DNA from: Shimia aestuarii
Lineage (GTDB): Bacteria; Pseudomonadota; Alphaproteobacteria; Rhodobacterales; Rhodobacteraceae
Reading direction: 5' to 3'
DNA length: 64,000 bases
NCBI RefSeq assembly: GCF_022814865.1
Contig: NZ_JAKVRD010000007.1
Coordinates: 124,001 to 188,000, forward strand
A program made the translations under genes and the position numbers. How positions within the stretch are numbered: the first letter of the stretch is position 1; every line of letters begins with the position of its first letter. This document shows positions 46,292-55,117 of the stretch, one piece after another. Under the pieces are notes generated by a model, which saw nothing but the letters and a program-made list of their open reading frames with translations, made no database searches and was not told where the DNA came from.

Positions 46292-47617
46292 ATGCCTACT
46301 GAAATTCTCATGCCCGCCCTGTCGCCGACCATGGAGGAAGGCACGCTTGCGAAATGGCTCGTGAAAGAGGGCGATACGGTCTCCTCGGGCGATATTCTGG
46401 CGGAGATCGAAACTGACAAGGCCACGATGGAGTTCGAGGCCGTGGATGAAGGGGTCATCGGCAAGATCCTCATCGAGGACGGCAGCGAAGGGGTAAAGGT
46501 CAACACCGCCATCGCCGTGCTTCTTGAAGAGGGTGAAAGCGCTGACGACATCGACACCAGCGCCCCGGCGAAAGCCGCAGCGCCAGCATCGGATGCGGGG
46601 TCTTCGCAGGCCCCTGCCGAGGCCGCGTCGAAACCCGCAGAGGCCAGCGCCGCACCTGCCGCACCGCAGGCCGGGGATGGCTCGCGCATCTTTGCCTCTC
46701 CGCTCGCCCGCCGCATTGCCGCCGACAAGGGCGTCGATCTTGCCGCGCTCAAAGGCTCCGGCCCGCGTGGACGGATCGTCAAGGCCGACGTGGAAGCGGC
46801 GCAGCCCGGCACGAAGGCAGCCGCCGCGCCAGCCACCGCCGCACCGGCCTCTACATCGGCCCCTGCCCCTGCGGCTGCGCCGACAGGTCCGGATACAGAG
46901 ACCGTCAAACGCATGTATGAAGGGCGCGACTATGAAGAGGTCACGCTCGACGGGATGCGCAAAACGATTGCCGCGCGGCTTTCGGAAGCGAAGCAGACCA
47001 TTCCGCATTTCTACCTGCGCCGCGATATCAAGCTCGACGCGCTGCTCGCGTTCCGCAGCCAGATCAACAAGCAGCTCGAGGCGCGCGGCGTAAAGCTCTC
47101 GGTGAATGACTTCATCATCAAGGCCGTGGCCAACGCGCTTCAGCAAGTGCCGGATTGTAACGCGGTCTGGGCCGGGGATCGGGTGTTGAAGTTGAAACCT
47201 TCGGACGTGGCCGTGGCGGTCGCTATCGAAGGCGGACTGTTTACGCCGGTTCTCAAGGACGCGGACATGAAGACGCTTTCTGCGCTTTCGACCGAGATGA
47301 AGGATCTCGCCGCTCGCGCCCGCGAACGCAAGCTCGCGCCGCAGGAGTATCAGGGCGGCACCTTCGCGATCTCCAACCTCGGTATGTTTGGCATCGACAA
47401 TTTCGACGCCATCGTGAACCCGCCCCATGCCGGTATCCTTGCTGTGGGCTCGGGGGTGAAGAAGCCCGTGGTGGACGCAGAGGGTAACCTGAGCGTGGCG
47501 ACCGTGATGTCGGTCACCATGTCGGTCGACCACCGTGTGATCGACGGCGCGCTTGGGGCAGAGCTTCTGAAGGCGATTGTCGAGAACCTCGAGAACCCTG
47601 TGACGATGCTCGCCTGA
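46292..47617 (+). CDS. pdhC: Dihydrolipoamide acetyltransferase, pyruvate dehydrogenase E2
   Basis: The 441-residue core enzyme has a lipoyl domain (1-78, lysine in [15 protein letters not shown], nearly identical to that of pdhB), an Ala/Pro linker, a peripheral-subunit-binding domain (about 130-165, [16 protein letters not shown]), a second linker, and the catalytic domain (about 205-441) ending in [16 protein letters not shown] with the active-site histidine. It passes acetyl groups from lipoate to CoA. No E3 gene follows; lpd is at 26.7 kb. A terminator lies 24 bp after the stop. Confidence 0.97.
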   Translation: MPTEILMPALSPTMEEGTLAKWLVKEGDTVSSGDILAEIETDKATMEFEAVDEGVIGKILIEDGSEGVKVNTAIAVLLEEGESADDIDTSAPAKAAAPASDAGSSQAPAEAASKPAEASAAPAAPQAGDGSRIFASPLARRIAADKGVDLAALKGSGPRGRIVKADVEAAQPGTKAAAAPATAAPASTSAPAPAAAPTGPDTETVKRMYEGRDYEEVTLDGMRKTIAARLSEAKQTIPHFYLRRDIKLDALLAFRSQINKQLEARGVKLSVNDFIIKAVANALQQVPDCNAVWAGDRVLKLKPSDVAVAVAIEGGLFTPVLKDADMKTLSALSTEMKDLAARARERKLAPQEYQGGTFAISNLGMFGIDNFDAIVNPPHAGILAVGSGVKKPVVDAEGNLSVATVMSVTMSVDHRVIDGALGAELLKAIVENLENPVTMLA

Positions 47618-47640
47618 TCGCGAGTCACGGAAAAAACAAA

Positions 47641-47669
47641 AGCGCCGCAAGATGTTGCGGCGCTTTTTT
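47641..47669. terminator. Bidirectional terminator, pdhC / cysE
   Basis: AGCGCCGCAA pairs with TTGCGGCGCT (10 bp) around GATG; T-run on the right and A-run on the left, so it serves both convergent genes. Confidence 0.9.
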
Positions 47670-47689
47670 CATGTCTGGATGTCGGTCGA

Positions 47690-48490
47690 TCAGTCGAACA
47701 TCTGATCCATTTCGACCGAAGGGTGTTCGCACCCCGCTTCGCCGACAATCTTGGCCGGGACACCGGCAACCGTCGAACAGGGCGGCACTTCTTCGAGCAC
47801 CACGGAGCCGGCGGCGATGCGGCTGCAATGGCCGACCTTGATATTTCCGAGCACTTTCGCCCCTGCCCCGATCAACACACCATCGCCAATCTTGGGATGG
47901 CGGTCTTCCTCTTCCTTGCCGGTGCCGCCAAGGGTCACAGAATGGAGCATGGAGACATTGTCGCCGACCACAGCCGTCTCGCCAATGACGATCGAATGGG
48001 CGTGGTCGATCATAATCCCTTTGCCGATGCGGGCGGCAGGGTGAATATCGATGCCAAAGATTTCCGAGGTACGCATCTGGATGAAATAGGCGAGGTCATA
48101 GCGCCCTTGTGTCCAGAGCCAGTGGCCGATGCGATAGGCCTGAACAGCCTGATAGCCCTTGAAATAGAGGATCGGCTGAAGGAGGCGGTGGCAGGCCGGG
48201 TCGCGTTCATAGATCGCCATGAGGTCGGCGCGCGCGGCTTCGGCAAGGGCCGGTTCGGCGGCAAAGGCCTCGTCCCCGATCTCGCGCAGGATCACCATCG
48301 ACATCTCGTTCGACGACAGCTTGGCCGCAAAACGGTAGCTCAGCGCGCGTTCGATGGATTTATGGTGGAGGACACAGGCATGCACGAGACCGCCCATAAT
48401 CGGCTCGTCCTGAACCGCCTGTTGCGCTTCGGTCGTGATCTGTTGCCAGACCGGGTCGATCTTGGTCAATTTCGCGCGGGTTTCAGCCAT
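47690..48490 (-). CDS. cysE: Serine O-acetyltransferase
   Basis: The 266-residue enzyme acetylates serine with acetyl-CoA, the first committed step of cysteine synthesis. The N-terminal helical domain (DPVWQQITTEAQQAVQDEP) is followed by the left-handed beta-helix of hexapeptide repeats (IHPAARIGKGIMIDHAHSIV, GDNVSMLHSVTLGGTGKE) and a C-terminal tail ending MDQMFD; the terminal hydrophobic residue is where cysteine synthase normally docks (usually Ile, here Phe-Asp). It is divergent from the DksA-like gene. Confidence 0.96.
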   Translation of the reverse strand: MAETRAKLTKIDPVWQQITTEAQQAVQDEPIMGGLVHACVLHHKSIERALSYRFAAKLSSNEMSMVILREIGDEAFAAEPALAEAARADLMAIYERDPACHRLLQPILYFKGYQAVQAYRIGHWLWTQGRYDLAYFIQMRTSEIFGIDIHPAARIGKGIMIDHAHSIVIGETAVVGDNVSMLHSVTLGGTGKEEEDRHPKIGDGVLIGAGAKVLGNIKVGHCSRIAAGSVVLEEVPPCSTVAGVPAKIVGEAGCEHPSVEMDQMFD

Positions 48491-48575
48491 GGCGTCCTGT
48501 CCTCTGTTCGCTTTAGACTACACCACATAAGACATTTTCCGCAAATTCAAACCCGTTTACGGAAGGATCACGGAG

Positions 48576-48914
48576 ATGAATGAAAGCGAGAGCGCGAAGT
48601 TCCGGGCCATGATCGAGACGCGGTTGGCGCAGATCGAGGAAGAGAACCGGCTTGGCGCAGAGGGGCAATCCGTTGTGACGCTGGATCAGCAGGCGGTAGG
48701 ACGGCTCAGCCGGATGGACGCGCTCCAATCACAGGCGATGGCCAAGGCGGGTCAGGCGCGGCGCGATGGCGAGGTCAGGAAACTGCGCGCGGCACTTGAT
48801 CGGATCAAAGAGGGAGAGTTCGGCTATTGCGAGGATTGCGGCGGAGAGATCGCATTGAAGCGCCTCGCATTTGATCCCGGTGCGGCGCTCTGTATCAGCT
48901 GCGCCTCCGGCTAA
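48576..48914 (+). CDS. DksA/TraR-type zinc-finger protein
   Basis: The 112-residue protein has an N-terminal helical hairpin and a C4 zinc finger at C85, C88, C106 and C109 (CEDCGGEIALKRL, then CISCASG), the DksA/TraR layout. It is shorter than E. coli DksA (151) and lacks most of its N-terminal region, so it is closer to the short DksA-like proteins that bind RNA polymerase secondary channels. AAGGATCACGGAG precedes the ATG. Its 3' end overlaps the GTA-linked small gene by 20 bp in convergent orientation. Confidence 0.9.
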   Translation: MNESESAKFRAMIETRLAQIEEENRLGAEGQSVVTLDQQAVGRLSRMDALQSQAMAKAGQARRDGEVRKLRAALDRIKEGEFGYCEDCGGEIALKRLAFDPGAALCISCASG

Positions 48915-49191
48915 GACGCCAGTCGATGAGCGTCGAGAGGACAAGCTCGAAACACTGGCAATAGTCCTGATCTCCAAACCCCGGTTCCGGGCGCATCGGG
49001 TGCTGGCCCGCCGCCGACATGAGCGAACCATCCCCCCAGAGACAATGGCTATGCCCGAAGCGTTTGAAATATCGGTGCGCGGCGTCGGCTTCGTAGATCA
49101 GGCGCCGACAAGCCGGTTCCCGCATCATCTGCGGCAGCACGAGAAGCGCCCGCGCCGCCGCCACCACATCGCCATGCATCACCCGGCGCAT
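48895..49191 (-). CDS. Small protein downstream of the GTA host-specificity gene
   Basis: The 98-residue protein (MRRVMHGDVVAAARALLVLP) is predicted helical and rich in Arg, with a LVLSTLIDWRLSRRRS tail and two His/Cys pairs (HSHC; DYCQCF). I recall a Rhodobacterales-restricted family (annotated DUF7742) placed directly after GTA g15; this fits by position and composition but was not checked. Its ATG directly follows the stop of the fused gene (TAG-ATG), so translation is coupled. The function is unknown. Confidence 0.65.
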   Translation of the reverse strand: MRRVMHGDVVAAARALLVLPQMMREPACRRLIYEADAAHRYFKRFGHSHCLWGDGSLMSAAGQHPMRPEPGFGDQDYCQCFELVLSTLIDWRLSRRRS

Positions 49192-51666
49192 CTAGGCCTC
49201 GAGCGCGATCCGCGCGAAGGGACCGGGGCCGAACCGGGCCGAGACCTGCGCCACTGCGATCTCATAGGGGCCAGAGAGGCCATCCGTGGCCTGCGCTGCC
49301 GCATCATAGATCCAGACCGGGACGTCGAGCGTCATCTCGCGGACAACTGAGGCTCCTTGCTGCACACGCAGGAGATACTGCTCTTGCTCTTCACCCAAGG
49401 GCACCTCTGGCTGGTCCCAGCCATCGCCATCAATCCGCGTCCGGCGCACCCATGTCAGCGAGAGATCGCCATTGGCCTCTGGTACTGCGCGCAGGTGACA
49501 GGGGCGATAGGGGCGTAGCCCGTTGCCTGCGAAGGCTTCGACATGATGGCGATAGGACGGATCGTCATATCCGCGCTGTGCCGGGCCGATCCGGTAGTGC
49601 CGCGCCACATCGCGCGCAGCGCTGGCAAGGTCGATCTGTTCCACTCCGTCACCAAGACGCACCACCCACGATCCGGCAGGCCATTGCCCCGGTATAAGCG
49701 CATCGGTGCCAAGCTGGCCGCGCAAGCGGTGACGCAACCACCAAGTATCCGGCGCGATCAACTCGGCCTCGCCAAACTGCAATAGCTCCCAGTTTCCCGG
49801 CGTGCCATCGCCGATCGCAATTAGGTTGGCGCCGGATAGCATTGCCTCTTCCGGTACGCTTTCGAACGCGCCCGAGATCAATCGCACCTGAAGGGCCGGG
49901 CCGTCATCGAACCGCCCGCTTGGCGCCGCATGTAACGCGGTTTCCGTAACGCCGATTGTGGCAGGTCGGCTCAGGAGCCTGTTCAGAGAATAGTTGCCAT
50001 CGCTCACCGAGTCATAGACCGCGACGCTCCCTGGCCAAGACTTCGCCGTCGTCGCGATATGGGGAGCATGGGGCAACTCGTCGCCACGCATGAGAGGCAG
50101 GTCGAGGAAAAGCGTCTCGACAGGAGATGGTGCAGCAAAGGCACGATGCGCAGGCGTATCCTCTTCATAAGGAACCGCCTCGTAGGTTGCAGGGAGGATG
50201 CGGGCGGCCTCAATGATCTGATGAACGCCAAGTTCGACGGAATCGATGCGGAAATGCTCTGTGCCGCTTTCGCCGTCAAGCGACACCACGTCCCCTGCCC
50301 CAAGCGAAAGGCGCGAAGGCGGCAACGCAAAGCGCAGGCTTTCGCGCGCCACTCGAGCCTCGTTCAGCCAGCGTTTTGCCACGTGCCGCCCTTCCCCGCG
50401 CGTCATTGCCAGCGGTAGCTCACTTTGCGACACTCCGCGCAGGGTATCGTCGGGCATGTTGGCCTCTTCCGCGACCACGTCGAAATCGCCATCCGCTTCG
50501 ATAAAGTTGACCCGCACGCGCCCGGAAAGCTCGCTTTCAGCGGCGCGCAGACGTTCGATGCGCCCATCGAGATCCTCACTGATCGCTAGGCGCTCCTCGT
50601 CGAGCGGCGCCGCATCGTCCCCGTCGCGCATCCGGAACTGAAGGCGTCCATCGCGTTCGACCGCATCGAAGCCATAGCGCAGCATGAGCGGTTGCAGCGC
50701 GGCGCGGGCGTCGCTGATCTGGTCGATAGTATAGCCGCTCACAACGCCGCGCAGATCGCGAATGTCGTAGTGTTGGAGCCCCGCATCATCGCAGATTTCT
50801 GCCACTACCGACGCCAGCGCACGGCTTGACACACGCCCATTGAGCCAATGCCCACGAGCATAGTTCGCGCCGTCGCTCCAAAGCGCACGCGCGTTTGGAA
50901 ACGCCGGGAAGGGCCGCGTGTCCCAAGCCCATGCACAGGCTCCTCCCATATCGACCATCGGCGCACCGTAAAGCGGCGACACCGGGTTGTGCGTGGGATC
51001 ATTCCAGTAGCTTAGCATGGCGCGGTAGTATTGCTGTTGCAGGTAGTCGTCGCGCTGGCCGTTGGAGGCGTATGGCAGACCGCTCTCCGACGATTTCACA
51101 TCGACGAAACGGTTCGGCTGGTTCGTGCCCTTGTCAATCGCGGCACAGCCGATCTCATCAACCCATGCCGCATCGAATTGCGGCCCCCGAAGCGCCTCGG
51201 GCTCATGTGCCGAGAACACCTGCGCAATCGCACCGTTGGGCCAAACGAGCCGCTTGCGTCCGGCCTCCCAGACCGGTTTGCGATCCGGCGGGGAACAGGC
51301 AAGGATACCGCTCTCGCCAAAGATCATCACCTCGCGCACCTGATCGACGGTCTCTCCGACAAGCGCCACGCGCCGCGCCCGGCCTGTGTCCGTGGGGCCA
51401 TCGCCCTCGACCTGCATGCGCACCCATTCCGACCCGGCCCGCGTCTTGCCCGCGCCGCGCCCGCCAAGGATCACCCAAGTGGCCCAATCGCCTTCCGGCG
51501 CGAGTTGATGCTCGTAGGCCCAGAAATCAAACAAGAAGGGGAGAGCCAAAAGCTCTCCCTCGCTGAGGCTGTCAAGAAACGCCTCCTGCGTCTTCCGCGG
51601 CGCGGAGGCGATCCAAGCGGCGCCCGATCTGATCCCGCGCGCTGTCGAGTGCGAGTTTCGGGGCAC
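49192..51666 (-). CDS. In-frame fusion of GTA large terminase N-terminus (g2) to GTA host-specificity protein C-terminus (g15)
   Basis: Residues 1-170 (from GTG 51666; the frame is open to 51774) match the ATPase half of the Rhodobacter-type GTA terminase: LSEGELLALPFLFDFWAYE, then Walker A GGRGAGKTRAGSEW at about 66-79 and FSAHEPEALRGPQFDAAW near 152-169. At the Walker B position the frame switches to the g15 TIM-barrel/tail protein: EIGCAAIDKGTNQPN, SSESGLPYASNGQRDD, GAPMVDMGGACAWAWD, and then its tail domain to the end. The terminase nuclease domain, the g15 N-terminal half and all of g3-g14 are absent. No stop or frameshift interrupts 824 codons. Expected lengths are about 430 for terminase and 1,300 for g15. 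Confidence 0.85.
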   Translation of the reverse strand: MPRNSHSTARGIRSGAAWIASAPRKTQEAFLDSLSEGELLALPFLFDFWAYEHQLAPEGDWATWVILGGRGAGKTRAGSEWVRMQVEGDGPTDTGRARRVALVGETVDQVREVMIFGESGILACSPPDRKPVWEAGRKRLVWPNGAIAQVFSAHEPEALRGPQFDAAWVDEIGCAAIDKGTNQPNRFVDVKSSESGLPYASNGQRDDYLQQQYYRAMLSYWNDPTHNPVSPLYGAPMVDMGGACAWAWDTRPFPAFPNARALWSDGANYARGHWLNGRVSSRALASVVAEICDDAGLQHYDIRDLRGVVSGYTIDQISDARAALQPLMLRYGFDAVERDGRLQFRMRDGDDAAPLDEERLAISEDLDGRIERLRAAESELSGRVRVNFIEADGDFDVVAEEANMPDDTLRGVSQSELPLAMTRGEGRHVAKRWLNEARVARESLRFALPPSRLSLGAGDVVSLDGESGTEHFRIDSVELGVHQIIEAARILPATYEAVPYEEDTPAHRAFAAPSPVETLFLDLPLMRGDELPHAPHIATTAKSWPGSVAVYDSVSDGNYSLNRLLSRPATIGVTETALHAAPSGRFDDGPALQVRLISGAFESVPEEAMLSGANLIAIGDGTPGNWELLQFGEAELIAPDTWWLRHRLRGQLGTDALIPGQWPAGSWVVRLGDGVEQIDLASAARDVARHYRIGPAQRGYDDPSYRHHVEAFAGNGLRPYRPCHLRAVPEANGDLSLTWVRRTRIDGDGWDQPEVPLGEEQEQYLLRVQQGASVVREMTLDVPVWIYDAAAQATDGLSGPYEIAVAQVSARFGPGPFARIALEA

Positions 51667-51910
51667 CGGCCCGGCCTCTGTCTTCTGTGCGGTATGTGTC
51701 AAAGCGTGTCTCCGTATCAAGCGCCAACCGGACGAGCCCGCGCAGATCGCGTACCAAGGGCGCGCACTGGGCAATCGCCCGGCGATCGCCCCGGCGCAGA
51801 TGCGTTTGCAGCGTCCCGACCGCGTCGCTCAGCCCAAAGAGAAGCTGTCGCAACTGTGCGATTTCGCGGTCCAGTGTGGGCTCGCCCGTAGGCGGGTGGG
51901 GTGTGGTCAT
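51572..51910 (-). CDS. GTA g1 protein (small-terminase-like)
   Basis: The 112-residue protein (MTTPHPPTGEPTLDREIAQL, then a helical LFGLSDAVGTLQTHLRRGDR and ERLR-rich tail) matches the first gene of Rhodobacter-type GTA clusters, proposed to be the small terminase subunit. It overlaps the following fused frame by 95 bp. It is intact in length, unlike its neighbour. With capsid and portal genes missing it has no obvious packaging partner. Confidence 0.7.
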   Translation of the reverse strand: MTTPHPPTGEPTLDREIAQLRQLLFGLSDAVGTLQTHLRRGDRRAIAQCAPLVRDLRGLVRLALDTETRFDTYRTEDRGRAGAPKLALDSARDQIGRRLDRLRAAEDAGGVS

Positions 51911-52041
51911 CTGTGCTCATCGCCTCTCATGCGTGGTGTGCCCCTCCGCACGAGCGTCCCCATCGGGAACGTCCAGCACCCCCAGTCCTAGACCAGCCTC
52001 CCCGCCAAAACGTGAATCCACCGTACGGAGGGTGCGACACG

Positions 52042-52066
52042 AAAAAGGGCGCCCCGAAAGGCGCCC
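52042..52066 (-). terminator. Rho-independent terminator of the fabF-mltG unit
   Basis: On the minus strand GGGCGCC pairs with GGCGCCC and is followed by five Ts. The rest of the 178-bp gap 51911-52088 holds the leader of g1, without a clear promoter match. Confidence 0.8.
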
Positions 52067-52088
52067 TTCTGTCTGTCTCGCGATATGC

Positions 52089-53243
52089 TTACTGGTCGTT
52101 GCGTTCGGCTTCGATCCGACGCCACTTGGCCACGTTGTCGTTATGCTCGGCCAATGTTCGTGCAAAGGCATGGCCGCCCGACCCATCCGCGACAAAGAAG
52201 ATATATTCCGTCTGGTCCGGGTTGACCGCTGCCTCAAGGCTGGCTTGCCCCGGGTTGGCGATCGGCGTCGGCGGCAGACCTTCGATCACATAGGTGTTCC
52301 AAGGCGTCTCACCGCGCAGCTCGCTCTGGCGCAGGCCGCGGCCAAGAACGCCCTGCCCCCGCGTGATACCGTAGATCACCGTCGGGTCGGTCTGGAGCTT
52401 CATGCCGCGCTCAAGGCGGTTGGTAAAGACGCTCGCCACCTGACGGCGCTCTTCCGGAACCCCGGTTTCCTTCTCGATGATCGACGCAAGGATGAGCATC
52501 TCTTCGGGCGACTTAAGCACCGTATCCTCCGAGCGGCTTTCCCACGCGGCGGCGACGCGCACGGTCTGCGCCTCAGCCATCCGCGCGATGACCGACGCAC
52601 GGCTATCCCCTGCGCGCACCTCATAGCTATCGGGCGCAAGCGTGCCTTCTGCGGGCACCTCGACCTCGCCCGACAAAAGATCAATCGCCTTCAGCGCATC
52701 GACCACCTGCCAGCTCGTCACGCCCTCGGCCAACGCGATGCGATAGCGCGTATCACGGCGCTGGCGTCGATCGGTATAGACCTGCGGCACCTCTTCGGCC
52801 TCGGCCGGGTTGAACGACGCCAACTCAACAAAAGCCTTCGCCTCCGGATCCAACTCGCGCACCTGCACCACCTGACGGGTGACACCGACGCGGTAGACGA
52901 TCTCCGTGCCACAGGTGCTCGCCCCGCCACGGGTCACGATATCGGTGATCTCTTGCATCGAGGCATGCGCCGGAACAAGGAACGATCCTGCCTTCAACTG
53001 GCTGGCCTTTTCCGTGTAATCCGCACCGATGCGAAAGATCGGGCCGCTGCTGATCGCGCCGCTCTCGTCAAGCTGGCGAGAGATGCGGTCCATTGTCGAC
53101 CCCGGTTCCACCCGAAGGCAGATCGGCGCATCCAATGGCCCTTCCGCGGTGTATTGCCCCTTCCCCCAAAGCACGAGGCCCGCGAGCAGGAACAATGCCA
53201 CGATCAAAAGCATGATCGCGTTCGAGGCGATGTGTCGCCACAT
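52089..53243 (-). CDS. mltG: Endolytic murein transglycosylase MltG
   Basis: The 384-residue protein has an N-terminal membrane helix (NAIMLLIVALFLLAGLVLW), a LysM-like region and the YceG catalytic domain: SIIEKETGVPEERRQVASVF with the catalytic glutamate E257, LQTDPTVIYGITRG near 280, and TPWNTYVIEGLPPTPIANPG near 315. MltG cuts nascent glycan strands and sets their length at the inner membrane. Its ATG shares one base with the fabF stop (TAATG), so the two are co-translated. Confidence 0.96.
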   Translation of the reverse strand: MWRHIASNAIMLLIVALFLLAGLVLWGKGQYTAEGPLDAPICLRVEPGSTMDRISRQLDESGAISSGPIFRIGADYTEKASQLKAGSFLVPAHASMQEITDIVTRGGASTCGTEIVYRVGVTRQVVQVRELDPEAKAFVELASFNPAEAEEVPQVYTDRRQRRDTRYRIALAEGVTSWQVVDALKAIDLLSGEVEVPAEGTLAPDSYEVRAGDSRASVIARMAEAQTVRVAAAWESRSEDTVLKSPEEMLILASIIEKETGVPEERRQVASVFTNRLERGMKLQTDPTVIYGITRGQGVLGRGLRQSELRGETPWNTYVIEGLPPTPIANPGQASLEAAVNPDQTEYIFFVADGSGGHAFARTLAEHNDNVAKWRRIEAERNDQ

Positions 53244-54502
53244 TAGCTCACCTTTCCGAAGAGCACCGAGGCGTTCGTGCCGCCAAAGCCAAAGGAATTC
53301 GAAAGCGCCACGTTGATTTCGCGCTCCACCTTCTTGTTCGGTGCAAGATCGACCTGCGTCTCGACCGCAGGCGTCTCGAGGTTGATGGTCGGCGGCGCGA
53401 CCTGATCGCGGATTGCAAGGATCGAGAAGATCGCCTCAATCGCGCCCGCGGCACCAAGAAGGTGACCTGTCATCGACTTGGTCGAGGACATGGTGACGCT
53501 TCCTGCCGCATCGCCCATCATGCGCTCTACCGCGCCAAGTTCGATCACGTCGGCCATGGTCGAGGTGCCATGCGCGTTGATATAGTCGATGTCTTTCGGC
53601 TCAAGCCCGGCATTGCGCAGCGCCGCACGCATGGACCGCTCGCCGCCTTCGCCATCTTCCGAAGGGGCCGTGATGTGATAGGCATCGCCCGACATGCCAT
53701 AGCCGATCACTTCGGCATAGATCTTCGCGCCGCGTGCCTTGGCGTGTTCGTATTCCTCAAGAACCACAACGCCTGCACCCTCGCCCATCACGAATCCGTC
53801 GCGATCTGCGTCATAGGGGCGGCTCGCGGCCTTGGGATCGTCCGCACGTTTCGTCGAAAGCGCACGCGCCGAGTTGAAGCCGGCAATGCCGATCTCACAG
53901 ATCGCCGCCTCTGCGCCGCCCGCCACCATCACATCGGCATCGCCGAACATGATGATCCGGCTGGCATCCCCAATCGCATGCGCGCCGGTCGAGCACGCCG
54001 TGACAACCGCGTGGTTCGGCCCCTTAAAGCCGTATTCGATGCTGACCTGACCCGAGATCAGGTTGATAAGGGCGCCGGGAATAAAGAACGGCGAAACACG
54101 GCGCGGGCCTTTTTCGGCCATCAGCAACGTGGTCTGTTCAATCGACTGCAAACCGCCGATCCCCGACCCGATCATCACGCCCGTGCGCTCACGGCCCTCG
54201 GAATCTTCCGGCTTCCAGCCCGAATCTTCGACCGCCTGCTTGGCAGCCGCCAGACCGTAGAGGATAAAGTCATCGACCTTGCGACGCTCTTTCGGCTCCA
54301 TCCAATCGTCCGGGTTGAACGTCCCGTCGCTGCCGTCGCCATAAGGCACTTCGCACGCATATTTCGTCGTCACGCGCTCGGGATCGAACCGCGTGATGGG
54401 GCCAGCCCCGGATTGCCCATCAAGGAGCCTCGACCAGGTTTCTTCGACCCCGTTGGCCAACGGAGTCACAAGCCCCAGTCCGGTAACGACAACACGACGC
54501 AT
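53243..54502 (-). CDS. fabF: 3-oxoacyl-ACP synthase II
   Basis: The 419-residue condensing enzyme extends acyl-ACP with malonyl-ACP. The thiolase fold carries C170 in VVTACSTGAHAIGDA, the histidines of INAHGTSTMADVIELG near 310 and KSMTGHLLGAAGAIEA near 340, and a NSFGFGGTNASVLF end. The start MRRVVVTGLGLVTPLANGVE is typical. It forms a cotranscribed pair with mltG; acpP lies upstream behind a terminator. Confidence 0.97.
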   Translation of the reverse strand: MRRVVVTGLGLVTPLANGVEETWSRLLDGQSGAGPITRFDPERVTTKYACEVPYGDGSDGTFNPDDWMEPKERRKVDDFILYGLAAAKQAVEDSGWKPEDSEGRERTGVMIGSGIGGLQSIEQTTLLMAEKGPRRVSPFFIPGALINLISGQVSIEYGFKGPNHAVVTACSTGAHAIGDASRIIMFGDADVMVAGGAEAAICEIGIAGFNSARALSTKRADDPKAASRPYDADRDGFVMGEGAGVVVLEEYEHAKARGAKIYAEVIGYGMSGDAYHITAPSEDGEGGERSMRAALRNAGLEPKDIDYINAHGTSTMADVIELGAVERMMGDAAGSVTMSSTKSMTGHLLGAAGAIEAIFSILAIRDQVAPPTINLETPAVETQVDLAPNKKVEREINVALSNSFGFGGTNASVLFGKVS

Positions 54503-54593
54503 GTTTATGCCCTTTCCTCAATATTCCCGAAAGCTCTTAGCCCGGCTTGCCCCTGCGGGGCAAGAGTTTGACGCCCGATCGGCAGGATCCGGC

Positions 54594-54626
54594 AAAAGAA
54601 AAACCCCTGCCAATATGGCAGGGGTT
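54594..54626 (-). terminator. Terminator between acpP and fabF
   Basis: On the minus strand AACCCCTGCCA pairs with TGGCAGGGGTT around a 3-nt loop and is followed by TTTCTTTT. It probably reduces readthrough from the abundant acpP message into fabF. Confidence 0.85.
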
Positions 54627-54654
54627 CCGTGACCTTCAAGAAGGTCGAAAAGCC

Positions 54655-54888
54655 TTAGGACGCTTCGGAGATGAACTTCACCGCGTCGCCAAAGGTCTGG
54701 ATGGTCTCGGCTGCGTCGTCCGGGATCTCGATGCCGAACTCTTCTTCGAAGGCCATCACGAGTTCCACGGTGTCGAGGCTGTCTGCGCCCAGATCGTCGA
54801 TGAACGATGCGTTCTCAACGACTTTGTCTTCTTCCACACCAAGGTGCTCGACAACGATTTTCTTAACGCGATCTGCGATGTCGCTCAT
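54655..54888 (-). CDS. acpP: Acyl carrier protein
   Basis: The 77-residue acidic protein carries the growing acyl chain on 4'-phosphopantetheine attached to S37 in [38 protein letters not shown] at the start is typical of alphaproteobacterial AcpP. GAGGAATGAACC precedes the ATG. It has its own promoter at 54998-55025 and terminator, as usual for this very highly expressed gene, between fabG and fabF. Confidence 0.98.
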   Translation of the reverse strand: MSDIADRVKKIVVEHLGVEEDKVVENASFIDDLGADSLDTVELVMAFEEEFGIEIPDDAAETIQTFGDAVKFISEAS

Positions 54889-54997
54889 GGTTCATTCCTC
54901 ATTTTTGGTTTGGGAGCATGTCCCGTCTTGTGATCCTGATGCCTTTTTACAGGCAATGATGTGCCGTGGAACAGCCCCCTTCGGCAAACTCTGGCGC

Positions 54998-55025
54998 GCT
55001 ATAGCACACTGCGCCTGTTTGGCAA
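54998..55025 (-). promoter_or_regulatory. acpP promoter
   Basis: On the minus strand TTGCCA (55025-55020) and TATAGC (55003-54998) are 16 bp apart, about 110 bp upstream of the acpP start. No gene is seen in the 229-bp fabG-acpP gap. Confidence 0.6.
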
Positions 55026-55117
55026 ATGCTTTCCCGCCCCTTGCGTAAACCCCAAAATGGAGACTGCAAGAGCGTGGCGCAAGAGGCGATTTCATGCATC
55101 TCCTCTGCCCCTTTGCC

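Noticed and set aside
46013-47650. A 545-codon minus-strand frame opposite pdhC
   Set aside because: It is the antisense shadow of the Ala/Pro linkers and catalytic domain of E2.
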